Shown here in pieces: positions 25,020-39,020 of a stretch of 64,000 bases of DNA. A model generated the notes under the pieces. That model was not told the origin of the DNA and did not search any database. It worked only from the letters and a program-made list of their open reading frames with translations. The first letter of the stretch is position 1. Every line of letters starts with the position of its first letter. The translations under genes and the position numbers were made by a program. The stretch comes from Casuarius casuarius (lineage: Eukaryota > Chordata > Aves > Casuariiformes > Casuariidae): the NCBI GenBank assembly GCA_003342895.1, contig PTFA01000280.1:378331-442330 (forward strand). The letters are read 5' to 3'.

Positions 25020-28000
25020 CTTGATTGAATCATGATGTAAAATATCCCTAATAAAAATCAGTGTCTCTTGAACTCCAGGCATACAATCGTTAGTTTCCAC
25101 CAGTAGAGCACTTAATAAAAGTTCTTAGTAAATCATCTGAGAGATTCGGGCAGCTGATCATATAAGATTTCACAATCAGGATCCTTTGTTATGGCCACCC
25201 ACATGGGATTAAGTTTCTCTAGGAATGAAGAGCAGTGATGCCCAGGAACACAGTCCTCAAAAGGACTATTTTTCTATATAACTGGGAGCTGGGGTGAGCA
25301 CATGAAAACTACCCTTCACTTTACTTAACTTCCATCTATGTTGCTGTTCCACACGTATCACAAATCTTGACAGTTTCTCTGCAAAGCTCATTTCCTAATA
25401 CTGNTATTGATGCTGCCAGATCTGCCTGTCCCTCTACCTCAGTATAAGGGAAGAACAACGTCTAGGCAGCTCTGCTTACTATTTAATGCCGCTCCTCAGA
25501 GAAAGAAATGATTAAGCCCATCATGTGAACCAAATCCTTCAGGACATATCCATTAATGAGATTTACTGAACCCACTATCTGCTCCACTGCTTGCAGGAAT
25601 GAACAAGGCAGCGAGAACAAGAAGAGCCTTCCTCTTCAGCATTAATAAAAAGCTATAAAATTCATAAAAATATTTTGTTCAAGTCACACTTTTCAAGGAA
25701 GCNAGCATTAAAAACAGATTCACCATTAGGTTTTATGTCTGCCTCAAGTTCTCCCACAGATGATTATCTGGTCTGCCTTACTGTGTTTTTACANTTGCCC
25801 TCACAAGCTGCCTCACCTCAAAAATTTTCCCCAGATCTTACTAAATCTAAACTCCTCTTCCACACACTGTTTCTCAGCCGCACATTGAAAGTAACTCTTT
25901 CTGGCCCTTTGCGCAGTAGTGGAAGCACATCAGAGTTTAATTTTTTCTTTATATGCTTTGATTTTTACTTTCGAGCTTTGACTTTTCTCCTATCCCTCCC
26001 TTGACTCAAGAGAGCCACCAGCTCCTCTCCAGGATTTTGTAAGAGATTTCATGACATCTGCTAACTTTCCACCCAACAGATAAGTTCACAGGGGCTACCG
26101 CCACAAACCTACAGTTGCCAGATGCTGTCANTATGCCCGACGGTCAAATTTCCTGCCATTACAGCTTGCCTCCTGCTGTCAGGTTGGGCTTCCCACCCAC
26201 GCAGGGCCTGCTCGGTGCCACAGCTGCATCGCCGTCGCCCAGGCAAGAGGAGCAGCCCATCAGACCATCTCGTCCTCCTTCTGCAACACAGCTCTTACTA
26301 ACACACTAATAAAATACACTCATAACACTATTAAAAGCATACAGAACTGGGATCTTGGGACTCTCATTTCCATAACTACTCAAAGCANGTAAGGAGCAGA
26401 GGAATGTTTACAAACTATATCAAACATCACTGTCACGGCTGGCTCTCTCCATGAAACAGCACAGCATGCTCAATCANGAATACCTGCTTTTCACATCTGC
26501 ACTGATTGTGACTGCCATGAATATAAATGGGAAAGAATGAAAAAAAAAACCCNAAAAACAAAAAAACCCAAAATTCTTGCTCTTGGTCTTAAAAGGTAAG
26601 CAAACTCAAAGGTGAGCAAGGCCCTTACACTACCACATCTAAATTTTAAGCTGTGTTCCTATTTTCTTCATGCTTCAGACTTGTTAGAAAGGTAGTTCAG
26701 CTATACACTGGTGAGGTCTTTATAGTTCTGATGAACAGTTTAGTAACACTGAGAATATAATTTCAAATTTNAGAGACAAGGATTGTTTTCCTGCTCTTGA
26801 GAATTAGCTAAAATATTTCCTTTCACAAGCCACATTTTCTCAATTCTGTAGCCTACAATCAAATATAGGAAACACTTATCAGGGAAGTGATAGCTTGGGC
26901 TCTGATGGATTATTTTGGTCATGTCATAGACTAATGACCAGCATGTCACCTGCTTGACTCCTGAAAAGCTTGTGATTACAGCTGGTAACTCATTGGCACA
27001 TTTAAATTAGTAAAACAATTATTCATATCAACTCATCATATTGTCAACTGCAACTCTTAAAATCCAAATACACACACCTATTTTTGTATCTTTATCTTTC
27101 TCTTCTAGTTAGCACTAGNATTTATCTTTGATACCCATTGGCCCTAGTCACAGAAGCAAAGAGTCAACAATTAATGGCTGATAAATTGATAATTTTTGCT
27201 GTGCTGGCCTTTGAGGTACAAATCTTGTTTTAATCTTTCTCTCCTTTTTTCTATTTTCACAGACAACCACTCCAGATTAAACCACCTAGTGTACCATGGC
27301 ACTATGGCTTTAAAGTCACCATGCACTTTATGGCAAGCCCTTCCACACTTTTTATATAATTTTAATATTTTCAGTCCTCTTCCAGTGCTCATCCAAAGAT
27401 ACTTCTATGACTCACTATCCTATCTTTGATCTGCATTCATAATGTGCCTTAACACATGCAGACACTTGTGGCAGCAATGCCAGAAACAGAAAGGTCCACC
27501 TTCAGTTTTTCTTATCTCAGATAAAGTGAGTTTGCTCATACAGAAATATCAAGCTTTATCAAAGTAAACCTAATTTTATATCATTGCCCTTGTCGTTCTG
27601 GTTTCCTGATTTGAGAATTTAAAGTTTCTACACATTCTGTAATGACTGGACTGTAAGGCAATGAAATAATTCTAGTTTTAACAAACTGTTTTGCATAAAA
27701 AAGGTATAAGAAGTCTCCAGTGAATTCACTAAAAAAATTGTTCAGCAAAAAAAAAAAATAATAATTTTAACATGTCTAATATAAGAAGTATTTTAACATT
27801 AGTTAAAGAAGTATTTTTAACCTTCTAGTTCATATTTAAAGTGTGTTCAGTAGGAAGAGCAAGAGAGCTGTTATGCACGATGATGAAAATTAACACGCTC
27901 TCCCATCCTTCTTCACAACAGTTAAGGTGCAGATTCTTCTGCTCTGAGATCATTTTCGTAATCCACCCAATACTGTAGAGCAAAGATGGAAAACCTGCTC

Positions 28001-29104
28001 TTTGTTAAGATTCAGACAGCTTTTTCAGGAACTTTTGACCACCTATTTGCTAACCTTAGCAGAATCCAGTAACACGCACAACTGAAGTCATGGGCCATAC
28101 CCGTACGTNGCCCACTTTATTTTAGCAAGAGCAGAAAGCAGCGGGCACCCCTTCCACCACAGCTTCCTCACTGTGTCAGTAGGTTACACCCTCTGACACC
28201 CAGCTCAGGTTTACTAATTTCTGTGGCTTAAAAATTCCTATAAATTTACTATAGGAGAAAAGGGAGAAAAGGAGGAGAAGCCAGACATGAGTAACTTAAA
28301 AGATTTTTCTATAAAATTAGTTTGGCACGCTTACCTGTCAGAATAAAGATGAGAGCAACTGTGACAAGGTCACCAGAATCTAGGTATCTTTCATTTCAGA
28401 TTCCTGTAAAAAGTACAGAAAGACATAAAAAGCTTGACATATGGGGAAAGTGACCTAACAGCCACTCCATTTAAAAATCTATAAAACAGAAATGCTCACA
28501 GCACAAAGGGGATTTTGACATGATAGTCTGCACGAGAGGGCAAGTTTATCGCATTACCAATTTACAACATATTCATCATGCTGTAACATAAATATTACGC
28601 ATAGCTTCACAAGGGGAGAGCTTGATTTAACTATATTCACTTCAATGTGCTTCTAGCAGCATAAAGCCAGTACTAAGGCAAAAGAACAGACTCTCTTGGT
28701 TACCAAGACAGACAATTTCAGGCCACATCTGACAGAAGGTGAAAGATGCTGCTCAGCCGTTTTGCATGGACACTTTGCTTATTTAAGAATTCTCAAAGCA
28801 CTGACAGTCCCAGGCACGTGCATTTGCAGAACAACCCAAATATGAGCAGCAAAATACTTGTTTCTTCCAAATCCAGCTGAGATCCAGCAAGTCCAGCACA
28901 CTACGTAAAGAATAGCCTAGATCTAGCTAAGAGGAACTGATGAGCACTGAAGTGTGTATGATTAGATTCAAATCTTAATGCCTTCACTGATGGGTAGAAG
29001 GTCACTTTGAAGAAAGTCTTCCCTATCTTATACTTCTTCCTTTTATAGATATAAACTGAAGGGAAAATCCAGACTTTTTCATTGAGAAAGCAAGTTTGAC
29101 AAAC

Positions 29105-29145
29105 TTGGTATTCTGGTATTCTTGGTATTGGTGTATGGTATTCTG
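29105..29145. repeat. Imperfect GGTATTCT-type short tandem repeat
   Basis: The word TGGTATTCT and close variants recur four to five times in about 40 bases (TGGTATTCTGGTATTCTTGG and onward). It is a small degenerate tandem repeat. Confidence 0.65.
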
Positions 29146-30087
29146 TCCAAAAAATAAAAAATAAAAAAAAATACTATACTATGTATCTGTTACAGCTAAC
29201 AACATTAAGAGGTCTAAAAGGGCCTTCTCCATTAGGCACAAGAGAAGCGTAAACCAGCTACGCAAAGGCACAGAATGTTACTGCAGGTGATAATTCTGTG
29301 CACATCACAGGATAGGTACTGCACCATTTACACCAATAAAAATAAAGCCCAAATTCACCCAAAACTCACCTCTTCTCACTCTATGCTTTATTATATCTTT
29401 CCTATTGAGTGCCAAAACATTCATGTACACTCAAATATTTAAATACACTTTCAGCAAACAAAAAGCACATTCTTTAAAGCCAAATCTTGACACATTTTAC
29501 TAAAAATAAACAAATTTATTCAAAAGGTTTTGAATCAGAAAAAAGCACTTACAAATCTATCTCCAGCACCTGCATAATTCTGCACAACTATCTTATAGCA
29601 AGACCATAAAAACCAGCTTAAGTAAAGAACGTTTCCCATACNGAACCACTTAATTTGTACTGTGTAGAAGTAAGCTGCATTTCAGATGAAACTTAGTAGA
29701 TTCTACATTTTTAGAATAGGAAATACACGTGATTTCTGCAATCATGAATTTCATCAGAAAGGTAAATGAGAAAGGATTATTAGCCGTTTCTCACAACACA
29801 AAACCAAGAATTCTTATAATGAAATAAGACAGCTGGTTAAAAGCAAAGCAAAAGCAAGCGTTTTATCCACATAATACAGCTGAACTGTAGAATTCATCTT
29901 TAAAGATGATGTAGAAGCCAAACTAGAAATGGGATCAAAAGCAATCAAGAAAAAGATATTGCTCTTGAGGCTTTTTAGACACAAAGACCCCTAGTTCAGG
30001 AAACTCGAAACCAAAGAAGCTGGAAATACACGTACAGTGGAGAGTATCNTAATACTCCTTGTCTAACAATTCATAGCCAGAAAAGCC

Positions 30088-30138
30088 ACACTGTGTTAGA
30101 CTGACTTTTGGGTTGACCCAATATAGCCATTCTTTGGT
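30088..30138 (+). mobile_element. Old CR1 3' end fragment
   Basis: The sequence GACTTTTGGGTTGACCCAAT, followed by ATAGCCATTCTTT, matches the sense-strand 3' end shared by old sauropsid CR1 families (GGTCTGACCCAGTATGGCC, ATTCTTATG). Only this terminal block is recognisable and the body to its left is lost or too diverged. Confidence 0.5.
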
Positions 30139-32989
30139 AGGAGAAAATGGAAACTGACTGTTTCAGGCAATTTAGTTTACTCTTCTGAGGCAAAAGTCTT
30201 CAGAGAATTTTAACCCCCACACAGCCTTGTTCAGTGAGGAGCAGTCTGTGTATATCATCATTAGACAAGAGATTTTGTAAATTCTGTTACAATACTGAGT
30301 TTGAAGAGTCAGGTATTGCCTGGTAATTTAGCAAAGAGAATCAGAGAGTCAATGGATTTAGGAGAGACACCTAACATTTGTTAATAACTTACAAACAAAA
30401 AAATATTCTGTGGTTCTTCTCCCTTACTTCTACTGCAGTTCCAGCTACCTGGTATATCCACTGTCTGAATTCAAATTCCAAAGTGTTTGAGGATTGCCTT
30501 CCTACCCACCAAACCAGTAACATTTTTTAAAGCTGCATTAAGGAAGAAACAAAGGAGCTTCACAGTTACTGTAGGCGCACAGGGCTTCCCAAAGGCGTGG
30601 GGCTGCGCACAAGGAAGAGAGCATACACCTGACCACAACCTACAAAACCTTGGTTGACACATAGTGACTCTCACCACACCTGAGTCTCAATGCCTTTGTC
30701 ATATATGGTTTTATAAGCCTGTAGAGTCTCTTTGTCATACATAAATCCTGAATTTCTAATTCTTTAAATGCTGGGTGATAAACAAACTACAATACACTGT
30801 CCTCAATGCATTAAAAGGAAGTGGTGATCATGAGGAGAGAAGTATGTTTTTTCAAAAAACTGCTGAGATTGAACTGAGAGCACAGCAAGTTCTGAAGCCT
30901 TCACAGAAAGGTTGTGGTAAAGAGGTCAAAAGAAAAGATGACAAAAATTGGTATAAACCTGAAATAGGGTTTTGAACTTACAGCAAAAAAACAAACAAAC
31001 AAACAAAAGAAACCCCACCGTGGACCAGTACCCATACAAGTAGCATCCTTCAAGAATATGTTACCCAGTGGTGAAGAGAAATTCCTCACACTGTTTCTTC
31101 CTGTGTAAGCCTCTTTTGTAAGAACACTAAGATGTATTTTTGTGTCAGTTGACTTTACGGTATTTTAGTAGTTACAGGTCAGCTCGTTACTGAGATGACT
31201 AGGTATCAACTGCAAGTTTGTTAAGATGCTGGTGAGGGAAGTGAGGAGTCATCTTCATTACAGATAGCAACGACAGGTTTGCTATTAACCATGCTTAAGA
31301 CAGATTTTATACAACATATGTTGTACGTGTGTGCATATTAGGAGATTCAAAGGACAAGCAACTCAAGTTCTGAGAACAAACACATAACAGTTAAAAATAG
31401 GAGGGTTAAAACCAAGATGATTTTTTTTTTTTTTTGCTATCCTTAACTACTAAAGGCTATGCGGGAGAGACCCGAGTATTTTTTAAATCGATTTCTGAGA
31501 GAAGGGATAAATGGCTACCACCTTCGAACCAGCTCTTCCACACACACTAGATTTCAGTTTCGAAATGGTGCTAGAAACAGAGGAGGAAGAATCACACAGG
31601 ACTGGAAAACTGATCTCAAATGCTGACACATATGCTTCACACATTCCAAAAAATAGGCTTTGTTGTTTTTAGGAAAAAGTGTATAGCTTGGCCAAAGGTT
31701 GGATAGATATTGCTAGGATTTAGTAAAGATACACGTGCAGCAATAGTGTGAACATTACACAAACATTTTGGGATTTTGTTGGCATATACTGCAAATAACA
31801 AAAGCAATATTACTATTAAGTATCCAGCTACTAAATATCTCACACAAATAAAGGCTACAGATATTCAATACATTAAATTTTTGCATGTTATATGAAAGAG
31901 GCAAGAATTCAAAGACTTTGTTCAGCATTGAGTCCAAATTCTTCTCTTTAGAAAAATTACTTACCAGCAGCATGACTCCATTACTTTTATTTTGGCTGTT
32001 AACTTATTTTTCACACTACTCTGCTGAGCTAATTCTAAGGATAAGAAAAGGATAAGGACACAAAAAACAGCTGTCTGCAGAGAGTTAGCAAAAGCTCTTT
32101 ATATGAGAGCACTTGCATGCTGCATTCATTGGAAACAAATTAAATGGTGCCAATCCTGGAGCCTCTCGATGAGGCTGGGTGAGGCTACAAAGTGGAGAGA
32201 GACAATGTCGTTGGAAAAGTGAGCAACTGTTCTGTCTTCTGTGCACACAAAAGTATTCTCTTAATAACATCTGTCTGCAGACAAAAATGACCGAGTTCCC
32301 TCCACATCCTGCTTTTCCTCCCCTCAAGCACAGGGTCAGTAAAGCAGAAGCTCCTCTTCATACCCTCGGAGCCTCCAGCTTCCCCATCCCAAAATCTCTG
32401 TGCCATGAAATCCCAAGTTACTCCCACAGGCCTAACACTTTCCTACTGCAGCATGTTTCTCCTCCNGATGCTCCTTTCACGTGTGGCTGGGCAAGCGAGC
32501 TTGCCCGTGCTGCGACTGCTTCAGAACATGATTATTCCTCATGCAATGCATAAAATACGACAGGCAACTGCTGATCTTATGCCTTTGCCTCTGTGGGAGC
32601 ACTAATTTGGGTCTCTCCTATATCTAATCACTGTTTTTTTATAACATTTGCTAGCACATAAAACTTCTGAGATTTCTATTCCTTTATAAAATTGAGCTGA
32701 AGCTGAGCAATAAATTCAAAAGCTATTAGAAAGTAGAAGGAGAGAGATAAGGCAGGGAAAAAGGATTGACAGCACAGCCACATAAGTCATTCTCCTTATC
32801 AAAGCAATCTTAAAAATACATNAAAAAAACAAAAAACACACACAAAACCATAACTCCTCTGCAAGGCAAAAACACTGAGACACACGATAAGGTGAGGTGC
32901 AGCTACATGCTTCAGTGCTGTATAGTGAAGAGATCTGACACTTTTGCATTGTGCAGTGTAGCAACAGTAACGTGGTTCACAGAGCAGTA

Positions 32990-33130
32990 TAGCTACAGCC
33001 ATGCAGTATTTATAGTACTTGCCTCAGCTCCTTAGCGCTGCTCCTTTCCCCGGGGCGGATCAGCCGGGACGCTCTGCCTCCCGCACGCAGTCCAGGGCAG
33101 CTGCTTCCGCTGCGGGAGGAGGTCGCTAGT
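32990..33130. other. Short GC-rich islet
   Basis: About 110 bases rich in G, C and CpG (for example CCCCGGGGCGGATCAGCCGG) inside AT-rich intron. No exon or repeat family is recognised, and it is too short for a standard CpG island. Confidence 0.35.
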
Positions 33131-35199
33131 TTGCACCAGTGTGCTGCAGAACAAACATTCCCAAAAGGACACAGGTCAAATTTTCCCCCAAATTTGGCAA
33201 TTTTATAGTCAGATATGTTCCAATATTTGTAAGAATTGTAACTAGTGGAATGCAAACATCGAAATTTTCACAAGTCTTTTTTAGTATGGTAATATGTATA
33301 TTTAATGAATCATCTATTTGGGAAGATACCTTGTTTGTGGGCATTTCCCTGAGGTTATGCAATTACATGCCCGCTCAGGAAAGTTAAAGTTGTTAACTAG
33401 TAAGAGCAAAGCTAAAGTAAATTCAGCTACTGAGTAGACAAGGCATTCCCATGAGCTTCTCTGCAGACAAACAAGCATTCATTCTGCCAGTATTCTGAGT
33501 CACCCAAAAAAAAAAGTAATCACACAACCATATTGGCAAACTTGAGTGATTATTTCCGTATAACACAGTCACACGATTTCAGTGCCATAGTAACCCCAGT
33601 TTCTGCTTCTGAACTGATTCCCAGATGACCAGCCAGCTTATCTGCACAGCTGTCTGCATGGCCATAGAGAAATACCCAGCCCTTTGAATTTGAGAGGATA
33701 GCATAGAAAGTGGATAGACAGAAACACACAAAAATGAAGCATCTGGCAACATTCGACTAAAGGTGACCNATACAATTTAAAATGACACATTTTAATTTAT
33801 CCTAACTTTTCTGAACAAAAACAGCCCTGACAATCTATATATTACCCATTATCATAGCACCTTAAGTGTTCCCTCACTGTTTTCATGCACACATGAATAT
33901 CTGCAAGGCCTTTACCCTGAAGGACCTCTTATTTGCACATAAGCAACTTTTGAAATCAAAGATGATTTATATGTGACTTCAGCAAGTTTTAGTGAAAGTC
34001 TGTAGAATGGGAAGACCAGAACAGCTCATGTGAATACAGAGTACACTAGCTGCTTTTAAAAAAGAGCTAACACAGTCCAGTTATGCTAGATAAAAGTACT
34101 AACTGCTGCTTTAACAGTAACGCTCATGTAATTCAGAGAGAGCTGAAGNCACTCTGCACTGTAAGACTACATGTGATCCATTAGTTTCGTGATACTCAGA
34201 GACTCCCAGGCATCTTTAATACTAACAGATCCCAAATATGCACACTGAATGCTGCAAATGTTTTCTGTGTTAAACTGAGATCTCAAATACCGAGGTAAGT
34301 ACTAGTACCCAGGCTTGTGTCTCAGGCACACACGTACATGATGGATTCAAATGCTGCTTGAGAGGGACTTAAAAAGCAAACCTGATTTCTTTGATTCTAG
34401 CTCAACAAAGGAGGAAGTGACAAGCTGAAAAATGAGTTTAGCAAGGCAAAAGCTGTTAGAGATTTTGTAAGACTACTATCACCCACTTCTGCCCTTATAT
34501 AAAGCTAGAGCAAACAAATTGTATTGACAGGGTTGAAATGTGAACAGAAACAGGGAAATTATTCCAAAAAGTGGTACGTAGTTCTAAAAGTGGTAGTTAT
34601 TTTATTCATCAGGAGAGACCATAGCTGGACATATATTTAAAATTCAGAAGAAAAAGAACTCCACGTGGAACTTTTTAGAACTAAATACAAAGTCTACAGC
34701 TGCTTGAACACCTACTGAAGTGAATTCGCATATTTGTGATTCTCTTGGTTTTTTGTTACGCTCTACTACTCTCATCTTTTTTCCCCAGTAGTCCAAACAT
34801 ATTGGCTAAAATACTTGGATTTTGTGTGTTAACAGAGAATGGTCTTCAAAATGTCAGATGTTTTGTTTCTTCAGATTATTCACTATTTATAGTGGCAAGC
34901 TTATATCAGCCACAGAAATAGGTTAAATCTCTGTCCAAATACAGACAAGTGTAAACACATGCTGTTAATTTCATTTACACTTAAGACACGGGGAGAATTT
35001 CCACATTCCCACACATTCTCTCTCTAATCAAAGAAAGACATCATATAGGAAAAAGGCAGCATCAGGAATTTAGGGAGCAGAATNTGCTAAAATGAGGCAG
35101 GTTAGTGCAAAACTATAGATGTTCCATGCAAGTGTAAACAGATGTTAACAGACTCCTCACTTGCCCCTTCCCACCCAGAGACCAAACAGCTTCTTCTAA

Positions 35200-35830
35200 T
35201 TCCCTGGACTNGGCCGTGGAGGGAAGACAGGTCTGAGGTGCGAAGGCACGAGCTGGACATGATCCTACCTGTCGGAGCTGAGCTCGGTCACCTCACGGGC
35301 CAGCTGGGCAGGTCCAGACCGTTTCCATGACAAGCTGTGCCTGGGCTATGCAACAGCAAACAGGACTAAACGAGAGCACCTAACCTTCTGTGCGACATTT
35401 CATGACTCTCCACTTGGACCTGCATTACAGGCTTAACTTTCCTGGCCCTTATCAAACCTGTTTTCAAAATACTTAGCAAACTAAATAGTTGTTACCTCAC
35501 TTAATAGTTTTGACCTGTGCACAAGCCACAGCTCTCTAACACCTTGTTTTCTAACGCGAGGCCATGCATAATGCAGGACGAGTAGCACCCAGGCTGCAGG
35601 AGGAAGATATGCGAATCCCTTGCTGCAGCTCAGGGACACAGCCTGCCTCTGCTCCGCGGCCACAAGGCTGGGCACAGCTGGCTGGCAGACCACCGCAGCC
35701 CCCTGCACTTGGGAGCCAGAAGTGGTCTGTGGTGCCCCAGTGAAAGCGCGAGGTGGAAAGCCTCGCCGCGACGGCATGAGCAGGAATGGGCGTCTTGCCT
35801 ACGAAACTCGATCGGCCTGAGCCAATGCTG
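35200..35830. other. Moderately GC-rich stretch, no gene recognised
   Basis: Patchy GC-rich sequence with frames open on both strands between 35480 and 35905. I see no family similarity. Overlapping open frames on both strands in GC-rich sequence are expected by chance. Confidence 0.3.
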
Positions 35831-37680
35831 AACGTACTTCGTCTCTAACCCAAAAGTCAACGAGCCGATACAAACATGAATCCATCGGGACCTGAGAAGT
35901 TTCAAACTTCACCATCTCTAGCTAAGCCGAATTACTAGTGGANTCTATTTAAGCAGAATTCAGGTCTGTCATGCAAACATTCCTCACTTTTAAGCAGCAA
36001 ACAAATAGGGGCTTTAAGTAAGACGAGCACAGATCCCACCCAAGCTCAAAACGCTTCTGCACGGCAGCGCTGCTCAGAGAGCCGTGCAGCACTGCCCATG
36101 CGACGTGTCCTCGTGCTGCTTTACACCAGAGAGTCCCCAAGTCCAGGAACTACAGCAGGAACCCTCAGGGCAACAGCTTTCGAGAGTTCCCTCCTCCTCT
36201 TCCCCTTACAAACTGGGACAGCCATGAATTTAGAGCATATCACTCCTGGCTGCTGGTTTCTCTAACAGATTACTTAGTGTCGTATAACCTTCATTAAAAA
36301 GGCCCCTTTAGGGAAAACATTGGGAGAATTAGGATCATAAGAGCTTGTAGGATACTTGCATAGCAGTCGTATTACATACAAGCAACCGGATTGACAGTCA
36401 CCTGGAGCAGAGCGCTGTTTAACCTCCGTGCTCTGAGCACGACATCAGGGAAAAAAAATTCAAATAGGGAGAGACCACATGAAGCCATTTTTTTGACTGG
36501 CACTTCATAAGTGATAGTCCATAGCCACAAAAAAGCAGTAAGACAATGGCAATACACACAATGCTCTAGCTGAACGTTAAAGTCAATCTGAAGAAGAAAA
36601 CATGCATACCAACAATTTTTCCATCCCCAAAATACCCGGATGTCTTGCTAACAGTTTCCGTGTAATCTATTCATTGCATGTGTTTCACATTTCTAAAAAA
36701 TTAAATGTTTCCACTCCAAAATGTAAGTTTATGGAGACTCATAGTACTAGGAAACCCACAATGTATAAATAATAACTTAATTGCAGGTGCTCGAATTCTC
36801 AGTTTGTGACAAGGAAACAAAAACTAGAATCTGATCTTGCATTTTTATTGCCTGTTCAAAATAAGTNAAAAAATGTTCAGCTATGGAAAGAAGAATACCT
36901 CATTCCTATGCTTATCCAAACACGAAATGACAAATAATTAAAGTAATAAGTATTACTGCAAATTATAAGCAATCAGTGATGAAAGAAAAATGTCATCCTC
37001 AGTTCATGGCTCAATTATTTCATTTCCCAGATACTACAAAATCCCTGACAACTAGTAAGCAACAAAAGCTTTTCAAAAAACTAGGAGGTGCTCACCTTAG
37101 CTGTAATTTTTCATGCAATCAAATGTGTCCAACTCAAAAGCAATCCTAGATTTTGCACTGCAAAACCTCTACTCCTTTGTTCCATTAGAAGGTGGACTAC
37201 TTTGAAAGGCTACTGTTATAACGGCATTGTGCAATGAACTTTCATAAACTCAGATTCACAGATGTACTTGCACCCATTTTCTACCTATACCTGTAATTGG
37301 ACGTTGAATCTAGTCTCAAAAGAAAGCTTACGGTTGCATTTACCAAGCAAGAGTGCAGTGTTTGTTTTTTCTAACAACTCAGACTTCAGCACTTTCAAAA
37401 GGTTGTGAACATTACTAGCTGTTGACCAAAAAAATTTCTTTCAAAAGTCAGTGAAATGCACACACCACAAGTGTCTAAAAAGAAGTATCTTTAATCTACT
37501 CAATTCAACACAGCACTGTATTTGCCATGCCTTCAGTAGTCCAGATGGCTCCATTTTATTTACATGTACCATCTAAACANTCATTACTCAGTTGTGGAAT
37601 CATTGGTTACAGTTTTGACAACAGGAGAGAGATTCTTCCCCCCTCCACTGACCACCAGGAGGGTTACAGCCTTTTTTAAA

Positions 37681-37788
37681 AGAGAGAGAGAGAGAGAGTG
37701 AGTGTGTGAGTGTGTGAGTGTGTGAGTGTGTGAGTGTGTGAGTGTGTGAGTGTGTGAGTGTGTGAGTGTGTGAGTGTGTGAGTGTGTG
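37681..37788. repeat. Compound microsatellite (AG)9 plus (AGTGTGTG)11
   Basis: Nine AG units (37681-37698), then TG, then eleven perfect copies of the 8-base unit AGTGTGTG (37701-37788). The absence of any substitution across 88 bases points to recent expansion or ongoing homogenisation. It is likely polymorphic in length. Confidence 0.98.
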
Positions 37789-38074
37789 AAGTTTTAAAGA
37801 CAGGAATTTTCCTAAAGACAGGACTTTATTAACTTCCCTGGCTGAGCTAGGGTAAGTAAAGAGAGATGAAACAGCAAGTAGCGAAAGGAACAGAAACCGG
37901 AGCTGTGACTGAGCTGTGCAAGGAGAGCAGAGCTAAGCAGGAGTGACCCATTCAGCTGCTAGATCTTGTTTGAACTCCAGGGGCACGGACAAACAGGCNC
38001 TCCCATTTCCATTCGGCTCGGTTTATTAACAGCAGGTTTAGGTTAGTGTAACAGAAAACAGGATTGTTTATTTT

Positions 38075-38086
38075 GGGGGGGGGGGG
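38075..38086. repeat. G run of 12
   Basis: Twelve consecutive G followed by CGCT, about 290 bases beyond the microsatellite. It is low complexity that can form G-tetrad or slipped structures. Confidence 0.9.
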
Positions 38087-38579
38087 CGCTATTTGGGGCA
38101 CTACTGAAAAAATTGGCATTTTCAGAGAAATAAACCAGTTTATATCACACTAGCAGTATTTAAATGAAATAGAAATACAAGATATAATGTAACAATACAT
38201 TTCAAGTAATTTCATCAACCTGTGATGGAAGACTAAACTGTTCNTGCTATGAAATACTACAACAGTCATGTCAATAATAAAAAAAAAACAGCTCTTATAA
38301 AATTTTATTGAGGCTTACCAAGTAAATCATCATGAGTATAACAGGCTACAAAGGTCAAGAAGTACTGCACGAGCTCAAGAAATTCATCAAGCCTAATTAA
38401 ATTGATGATGCACCATCTCTTTGTGGAGAACGCTACAAACAGAACCGAAGTTTGAAATAGAAGTGAAAAAAAATCTCACAGAATTTAGAATTTATCTACG
38501 TTGCTTGTCCAAACACAAGTTGTTCAGTTTATAGGAGATCACCAGGGACACATTTTTCCCCTTACACTAACAGGGTTAC

Positions 38580-39020
38580 AAGGCAGGTTGCCCTGTAAAT
38601 CAGCCGCCTGGGAGCGTTTCCTCNAGGCAGCTTTCAGCAGCACCCAGGAGGGTGTTTGCCTCTCAAGCAGCAATCCCAGTTTAACAGGATCTGGGACTTA
38701 TCTCCCCAGTCCAGCCTCGGATTTACCTGGGAACCGTGGCAAGCAGGAAGGGCAGCACAAGAGGTGACAACACCCCTCGTGCGCCCTCCTCCTGCCCACC
38801 AGCACGGGCAGGCTCCCGCGTCGCCCAGCGTGGCGGGGCGTTGTGCCGTCGCCCCACNCGGCCCGGGCTGCACCCCTTTTGCTGAAATCTCCGAAAATGG
38901 GCACTGTGCCCATCGACACCCCCTCGGGGCCGCCGAGGGGGGACAGCGCCGGGCTCCCCCGGGGCACAGGCTGCGACGCAGCCAGGCCGGCTCGGCGTAA
39001 GGGAAAGGCTTCTCACCATT
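38580..39020. other. GC-rich islet with dense CpG at 38.75-39.0 kb
   Basis: The part from about 38755 to 39000 is strongly GC- and CpG-rich (GTCGCCCAGCGTGGCGGGGC; CTCGGGGCCGCCGAGGGG) and is surrounded by AT-rich intron. Overlapping frames of 64-114 codons are open on both strands, as expected for such composition. It is a candidate intragenic regulatory element or non-coding exon. No family similarity is recognised. Confidence 0.4.

Noticed and set aside
37701..37788. Regular 8-base periodic repeat considered as a CRISPR-like array
   Set aside because: There are no spacers, the unit is 8 bases with no variation, and the genome is vertebrate. It is a microsatellite.
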